From JBBRSC01 sp038245795 (GTDB lineage Bacteria > Actinomycetota > Acidimicrobiia > Acidimicrobiales > Microtrichaceae): a stretch of 9,565 nt of DNA. Positions 6,463-9,565 of this stretch are shown in pieces (position 1 is the stretch's first letter; each line of letters begins with the position of its first letter). The notes beneath the pieces are model-generated. The model did no database searches, was not told the origin of the DNA, and saw nothing but the letters and a program-made list of their open reading frames with translations. Both the position numbers and the translations under genes were made by a program. The stretch spans positions 1 to 9,565 of the forward strand of contig JBBRSC010000123.1 of the NCBI GenBank assembly GCA_038245795.1, in the 5' to 3' direction.

Positions 6463-6483
6463 GATCTGACGGTTTGTCAGATC
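6463..6483. promoter_or_regulatory. Perfect inverted repeat in the P450 leader (operator or mRNA hairpin)
   Basis: GATCTGAC-N5-GTCAGATC is a perfect 8+8 bp inverted repeat with spacer GGTTT. It lies directly downstream of the proposed -10 box, covering the expected transcription start, and eight bases upstream of the AAGGA ribosome site of the P450 gene. It may be an operator half of a double site, or a leader hairpin affecting translation or mRNA stability. Confidence 0.5.
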
Positions 6484-6512
6484 ACCCTAGGCTCTTGAAC
6501 GATCGTTCACAA
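6484..6512 (-). promoter_or_regulatory. Putative sigma-70-type promoter of the P450 gene
   Basis: On the minus strand, TTGTGA (6512-6507) is followed after 17 bases by TAGGGT (6489-6484). This gives four of six matches to the -35 consensus and a TAnnnT -10 box at ideal spacing. The start of transcription would fall near 6477, about 35 bases before the GTG. The call is supported by the placement of the two palindromes around it. Confidence 0.4.
6496..6509. promoter_or_regulatory. 14-bp perfect palindrome TGAACGATCGTTCA, likely TetR-family operator
   Basis: TGAACGATCGTTCA is fully self-complementary. Its core AACG-N2-CGTT is the type of site bound by TetR-family regulators of lipid and aromatic catabolism (PaaR-like sites share this core). 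It overlaps the proposed -35 box and spacer of the P450 promoter, a position where a bound repressor would block RNA polymerase. It does not fit the published KstR consensus (T-N2-AAC-N2-GTT-N2-A). The regulator gene is not in the window. Confidence 0.5.
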
Positions 6513-6533
6513 CGCGCCGCCCGACGTCCCGAA

Positions 6534-6576
6534 CTGCGAACGCTCGACCACCCGCTGGGTCGTTGAGCATTCGCAG
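6534..6576 (-). terminator. Long imperfect hairpin after the ArsC-family gene
   Basis: An 18-base arm starting CTGCGAACGCTC pairs with an arm ending GAGCATTCGCAG around a 7-base loop (CCGCTGG). There are two mismatches and one G-T pair; seven consecutive outer pairs and four GCTC/GAGC pairs are perfect. It begins eight bases after the ArsC-family stop codon on the minus strand and precedes the P450 promoter. The position suggests a terminator that separates the two genes, although no T-run follows. Confidence 0.5.
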
Positions 6577-6583
6577 ATCGCCT

Positions 6584-6937
6584 CTAGGAGAGCAGCGACG
6601 TGACCCGATCCTTCGGTCGGCCGATGACGGCGCGATCACCTTTCACCACCACCGGTCGTTGCAGCAGCCGAGGGTAGGTCGCCAACAGCTCAGCCACCGC
6701 GCTGGCGGTCACGTAGTCGTCGGGATCGAAGCCCTTCTCGGCAAAGAAGGCGTCCTGACGGACCAGGTCGGCGGGCGGATCCTCCAACTTGGCCAACAAC
6801 GACGTCAGCTCGGCAACGTCAGGCTTGGTCTTGAGGTACAACACCACCTCGGCGTCGACACCCAAACGTTCCGCTTCGGTCACGGCAAAATTGGAGGTAC
6901 TGCAGTTCGGGTTGTGATAGATCGTGACGTCAGACAT
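6584..6937 (-). CDS. arsC: ArsC-family (glutaredoxin-type) arsenate reductase-like protein
   Basis: A 117-residue thioredoxin-fold protein starting MSDVTIYHNPNCSTS. The catalytic C12 and the arginines R60 (DLVRQ), R94 (LLQRP) and R107 (IGRP) fall at the same numbers as the catalytic Cys and the oxyanion-binding arginines known for plasmid R773 ArsC, which reduces arsenate to arsenite using glutathione/glutaredoxin or other thiols. Odd: the residue after CSTS is Asn (N16) where the classical protein has Arg (CGTSR). No arsenite pump or ArsR regulator is nearby, so it may be a housekeeping member of the family (ArsC/YffB/Spx superfamily) rather than part of a resistance operon. The start is fixed by the N-terminal strand; its ATG overlaps that of the divergent transporter. 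The 441-base open frame beginning at 7024 is too long at its 5' end. Confidence 0.88.
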   Translation of the reverse strand: MSDVTIYHNPNCSTSNFAVTEAERLGVDAEVVLYLKTKPDVAELTSLLAKLEDPPADLVRQDAFFAEKGFDPDDYVTASAVAELLATYPRLLQRPVVVKGDRAVIGRPKDRVTSLLS

Positions 6938-7850
6938 GAACCCGACGCTAACCCGCACGACGCCAGCGGGTGCCGCCGCCGCACTCACTGCCAACCTGGT
7001 GTGGGGACTCGGCAACGTGCTCATCGTTCGCGTCCCACTCGGCGGCTTGGGTATTGCATTCCATCGATTGTGGATGGGCGGTGTGATCTACACGATCGTG
7101 TTATACGCCTCCGGACGGCGGCTCACCAAGGATTCGTTTCGCTTCGGGTACAAAGGAGCGCTCGCCTTCACCGCCGACATCTGCACGTTCTTCTTGGCGG
7201 TGAAGCACACGACGCTCGCTGATGCCACCACCATCTCGGCGTTGCAGCCAGTCGTCATCGCCCTCTTCGCCGGCGCAGTGTTCGGAGAACGGATCCAGCG
7301 CCGCCACATCTGGGGCACCGCCGTGGCGCTTGTCGGAATCATCGCCGTCGTCCAGGGATCGCGCAGCACCGGCCGTGTCACGGCATTCGGCGAGATCATG
7401 GCCGTACTGGGGTTGGCAGCGTGGGCGTGGTACTTCATCGCGTCGAAGACCGCTCGCCAGAAACTCGACACGCTCGAATACGTGACGGTCGTCATGATTG
7501 TGGGGTTCGTGGCGGTGGCACCGTTCGCCCTCATCACGGGTCAGGCCTTCGGATCGGGCTACGGCGGACTGCACCTCAACTCGATGTTCTGGGTGCTGAT
7601 GGTCGTGATCTTTCCTGGCAGCGGACATCTCCTCATCAACTGGGCCCACTCCCACACCACGATCATGTTGTCATCGCTGCTCACGCTCCTCATGCCCGTG
7701 ATCTCCACGGGCGCTGCTGCGATCTTTCTCGACCAACCCGTCAACGCGACCCAGGCGATTGGAATTGGGATCGTGTTGCTGGCGCTCGCCATCGTCATCA
7801 TCGGCGACACCCGCTATTCACGATCGACGCCAGCTACGGTCCCGAGATGA
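6936..7850 (+). CDS. DMT-superfamily transporter (EamA family, 10 TM)
   Basis: A 304-residue protein of ten hydrophobic segments arranged as two EamA repeats of about 140 residues, the usual length of the drug/metabolite transporter family, which exports metabolites or takes up amino acids, sugars or cofactors. Family features are the early segment ALTANLVWGLGNVLIVRVPLG in helix 1, TTLADATTISALQPVVIALF at the end of the first half (helix 4) followed by FGERI, and a second-half counterpart TTIMLSSLLTLLMPVISTG with IFLDQPV. The substrate cannot be told. The start is ATG 6936; GTG 6924 would add four residues (MTSD). No ribosome site is visible, so a leaderless mRNA is possible. The stop overlaps the ATG of the glycosidase gene (ATGA), implying coupling with it. 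Confidence 0.88.
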   Translation: MNPTLTRTTPAGAAAALTANLVWGLGNVLIVRVPLGGLGIAFHRLWMGGVIYTIVLYASGRRLTKDSFRFGYKGALAFTADICTFFLAVKHTTLADATTISALQPVVIALFAGAVFGERIQRRHIWGTAVALVGIIAVVQGSRSTGRVTAFGEIMAVLGLAAWAWYFIASKTARQKLDTLEYVTVVMIVGFVAVAPFALITGQAFGSGYGGLHLNSMFWVLMVVIFPGSGHLLINWAHSHTTIMLSSLLTLLMPVISTGAAAIFLDQPVNATQAIGIGIVLLALAIVIIGDTRYSRSTPATVPR

Positions 7851-9565
7851 CTACCACCCCCGACCTGACCGACGCCCGCTATCGCGATCCGGGGCTTGGC
7901 ATCGGTGATCGGGTCGAGGACCTCCTAGAGCGAATGACCCTCGACGAGAAGCTTGCACAGCTCGGCTGCGTGTGGTCCGCCCAACTCGTCAACAACGAGG
8001 CGTTCAGCCCCGATGCCGCTGAACGGCAGATGGCGAACGGGACTGGCCACGTAACCCGCGTCGCGGCATCGACCGGACTTCGCGCTGTCGGCCTCGCCGA
8101 CTTCCACAACGACATCCAACGCTGGCTCGTCGATCACACGAGACTCGGTATCCCTGCCGTCATCCACGAAGAATCGACGGCGGGATTTTGCGCCCGTGAC
8201 GCCACCCAGTTCCCCCAGGCCATCGGTCTCGCGGCCACCTGGAATCCGGGTTTGATCGGCGAGATCGGTTCGGTGATCCGCACTCAGATGATGGCGGTCG
8301 GCGCCCGCCACACGTTGGCGCCGGTGCTCGATATCGGTCGCGATCCGCGCTGGGGACGGGTCGAGGAGACCTACGGCGAGGACCCAGAACTCGCCGGGCA
8401 GATAGGCGTTGCCTACGTCCGAGCCGTGCAGGGTGGCGGCAACGCGACAGATCTCGCCGCGGGGGTCGTCTGCACCGGGAAGCACTTTCTGGGCTACGGG
8501 TTACCCGATGGCGGGCTGAATCACGGCCCGGTGCAACTGGGCCCGCGGGAGATGCGCGAAGTGTTCGCCGAGCCGTTCGCGGCCGCGATCCGTCACGCGG
8601 GCCTGGCGTCGATCATGAACAGCTACAGCTCAGTAGACGGATTGGCCTGCGCTGGGAGCGCGTCGATCCTCACGGGATTGTTGCGCCAAGAGCTCGGCTT
8701 CGAAGGAACGGTCGTGGCTGACTATTTCGCCGTCGATCTCCTTCGTACCCATCATCGACTGTCCGCCGACAAGGGTGGTGCTGCAGTGGCGGCGCTCAAT
8801 GCGGGTCTCGACATGGAGCTTCCTACGGCAGATTGCTATGGCGCACCGCTCCGGGAACGGATCGACGCCGGAGATATCGACATGGAGACTGTCGATACTT
8901 CCGTGCACCGCGTCCTCACCCAGAAATTCGCTCTGGGCCTCTTCGACCATCCGACCGTCGATGCCACGATCGCCGCGCACTCCTTCGGTCGCGACGCCGA
9001 TCGCCTGCTCGCCCGGCGCGCCGCAGCGGAAGCCGTGGTGATCCTGACAAACGACGGAGTGTTGCCATTGCAAGCCGGAGTGTCGCGCATTGCCGTGATC
9101 GGACCGTGCGCCAACGACGTCCGCCTCACCCAAGGCGACTACCACTACCCCGCCCATCTCGAGATCATCTACGGCAACGCCCACGCCGACTTTCTTCCGT
9201 CTGGCGGTGGGGCGTTCGCGCCCGGCCCGTATTTCCCTGACACAGTCACCCCCTTGGCGGCCCTACGCGACGTGTTCCCTCATGCCGAGATCGTCCACGA
9301 ACGGGGCTGCGGGATCCTCGCCGACGCTGATGACCCGACCAGCGAGGCAGCTGCGCTCGACGCAGCAGTGCGGGCTGCTGTTGGCGCTGAGGTGGCGATC
9401 GTCTGCGTCGGCGGGATGTCAGGATTGGTGCCGCCAGCGACCACAGGTGAGGCACGCGACGCCGCCGACTTGACCCTTACGGGACACCAACGACAACTCG
9501 TCGAGCGCGTGACCGCCACCGGCACCCCAACCGTGGTGGTCGTGATGAGTGGGCGGATCCACGCA
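7847..9565 (+). CDS. Glycoside hydrolase family 3, beta-glucosidase/beta-xylosidase-like (3' truncated)
   Basis: The first 573 residues of a GH3 enzyme; the frame runs off the window end. It hydrolyses terminal beta-linked sugars with retention. Visible signatures: RMTLDEKLAQLG near residue 29, HEES (107-110), FPQAIGLAATWNP, DPRWGRVEETYGEDP (166-180), KHFLGYG (212-218) and the nucleophile Asp D292 in VVADYFAV. The second domain (GH3 C-terminal) begins about residue 375 with LLARRAAAEAVVILTNDGVLPL; E535 in TGEARDAADLTLTGHQRQLV is the likely acid/base. No signal peptide is present, so it is probably cytoplasmic and acts on imported oligosaccharides or glycosides. A fibronectin-III-like C-terminal domain, usual for this clade, would lie beyond the window. 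Coupling to the DMT gene (ATGA) suggests that the transporter moves a substrate or product of the enzyme. Confidence 0.93.
   Translation, partial: MTTTPDLTDARYRDPGLGIGDRVEDLLERMTLDEKLAQLGCVWSAQLVNNEAFSPDAAERQMANGTGHVTRVAASTGLRAVGLADFHNDIQRWLVDHTRLGIPAVIHEESTAGFCARDATQFPQAIGLAATWNPGLIGEIGSVIRTQMMAVGARHTLAPVLDIGRDPRWGRVEETYGEDPELAGQIGVAYVRAVQGGGNATDLAAGVVCTGKHFLGYGLPDGGLNHGPVQLGPREMREVFAEPFAAAIRHAGLASIMNSYSSVDGLACAGSASILTGLLRQELGFEGTVVADYFAVDLLRTHHRLSADKGGAAVAALNAGLDMELPTADCYGAPLRERIDAGDIDMETVDTSVHRVLTQKFALGLFDHPTVDATIAAHSFGRDADRLLARRAAAEAVVILTNDGVLPLQAGVSRIAVIGPCANDVRLTQGDYHYPAHLEIIYGNAHADFLPSGGGAFAPGPYFPDTVTPLAALRDVFPHAEIVHERGCGILADADDPTSEAAALDAAVRAAVGAEVAIVCVGGMSGLVPPATTGEARDAADLTLTGHQRQLVERVTATGTPTVVVVMSGRIHA

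Noticed and set aside
5060..6469. A 469-codon open frame on the plus strand opposite the P450 gene.
   Set aside because: It is a mirror frame of a well-conserved P450 caused by high GC at third positions; its translation shows no family motif and it covers both the P450 and the lipoprotein start.
7088..7655. Minus-strand open frames of 149 and 184 codons opposite the EamA gene.
   Set aside because: They are shadows of the transporter; compositions (His/Arg/Asp-rich) and lack of motifs argue against coding.
8630..9184. A 184-codon minus-strand frame within the GH3 gene.
   Set aside because: It lies wholly opposite the conserved GH3 catalytic domain and has no recognisable feature or ribosome site.

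Overview
The window is a GC-rich, gene-dense bacterial segment, most likely from an actinomycete-type organism (Actinomycetota, perhaps an Acidimicrobiia-like lineage). The evidence is strong G/C preference at third codon positions, weak or absent Shine-Dalgarno sites, ATGA/TGATG stop-start overlaps, an actinobacterial-style P450 and a DUF6174-like lipoprotein. The taxonomic call is inference; no rRNA or marker gene is present. No gene-free stretch exceeds 300 bases; the largest gaps are about 125-140 bases and are described as features.

Region 1 (1-1902, + strand) is the 3' part of a translationally coupled metal-ion ABC transporter operon: the tail of an ATPase and two ABC-3 family permeases, each pair overlapping at TGATG. 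A 137-base gap follows with a perfect 8-bp hairpin that probably ends the operon.

Region 2 (2040-4558, + strand) is an envelope redox cluster: a small multi-TM protein interrupted by an in-frame TGA, an ApbE-type FAD:protein FMN transferase, a ferric-reductase-like di-heme membrane protein (ATGA overlap with apbE), and a small one-TM protein with a Ser/Thr/Ala-rich outer tail that carries the motif VTxRTS twice, once as its last six residues. No classical FMN-binding acceptor domain is present, so the substrate of the FMN transferase is an open question. This is the most interesting part of the window.

Region 3 (4606-6937, - strand) reads right to left: an ArsC-family reductase, a strong imperfect hairpin (likely terminator), a putative promoter overlaid by two palindromes (likely TetR-type operator), a cytochrome P450 resembling the CYP124/125/142 group, and a lipoprotein with a C-x-C motif.

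Region 4 (6936-9565, + strand) starts head to head with the ArsC gene, the two start codons sharing bases in a CATG. It encodes a DMT/EamA 10-TM transporter and, with an ATGA overlap, a family 3 glycoside hydrolase cut off by the window end. The last two are probably co-translated and may link sugar or glycoside handling to transport.
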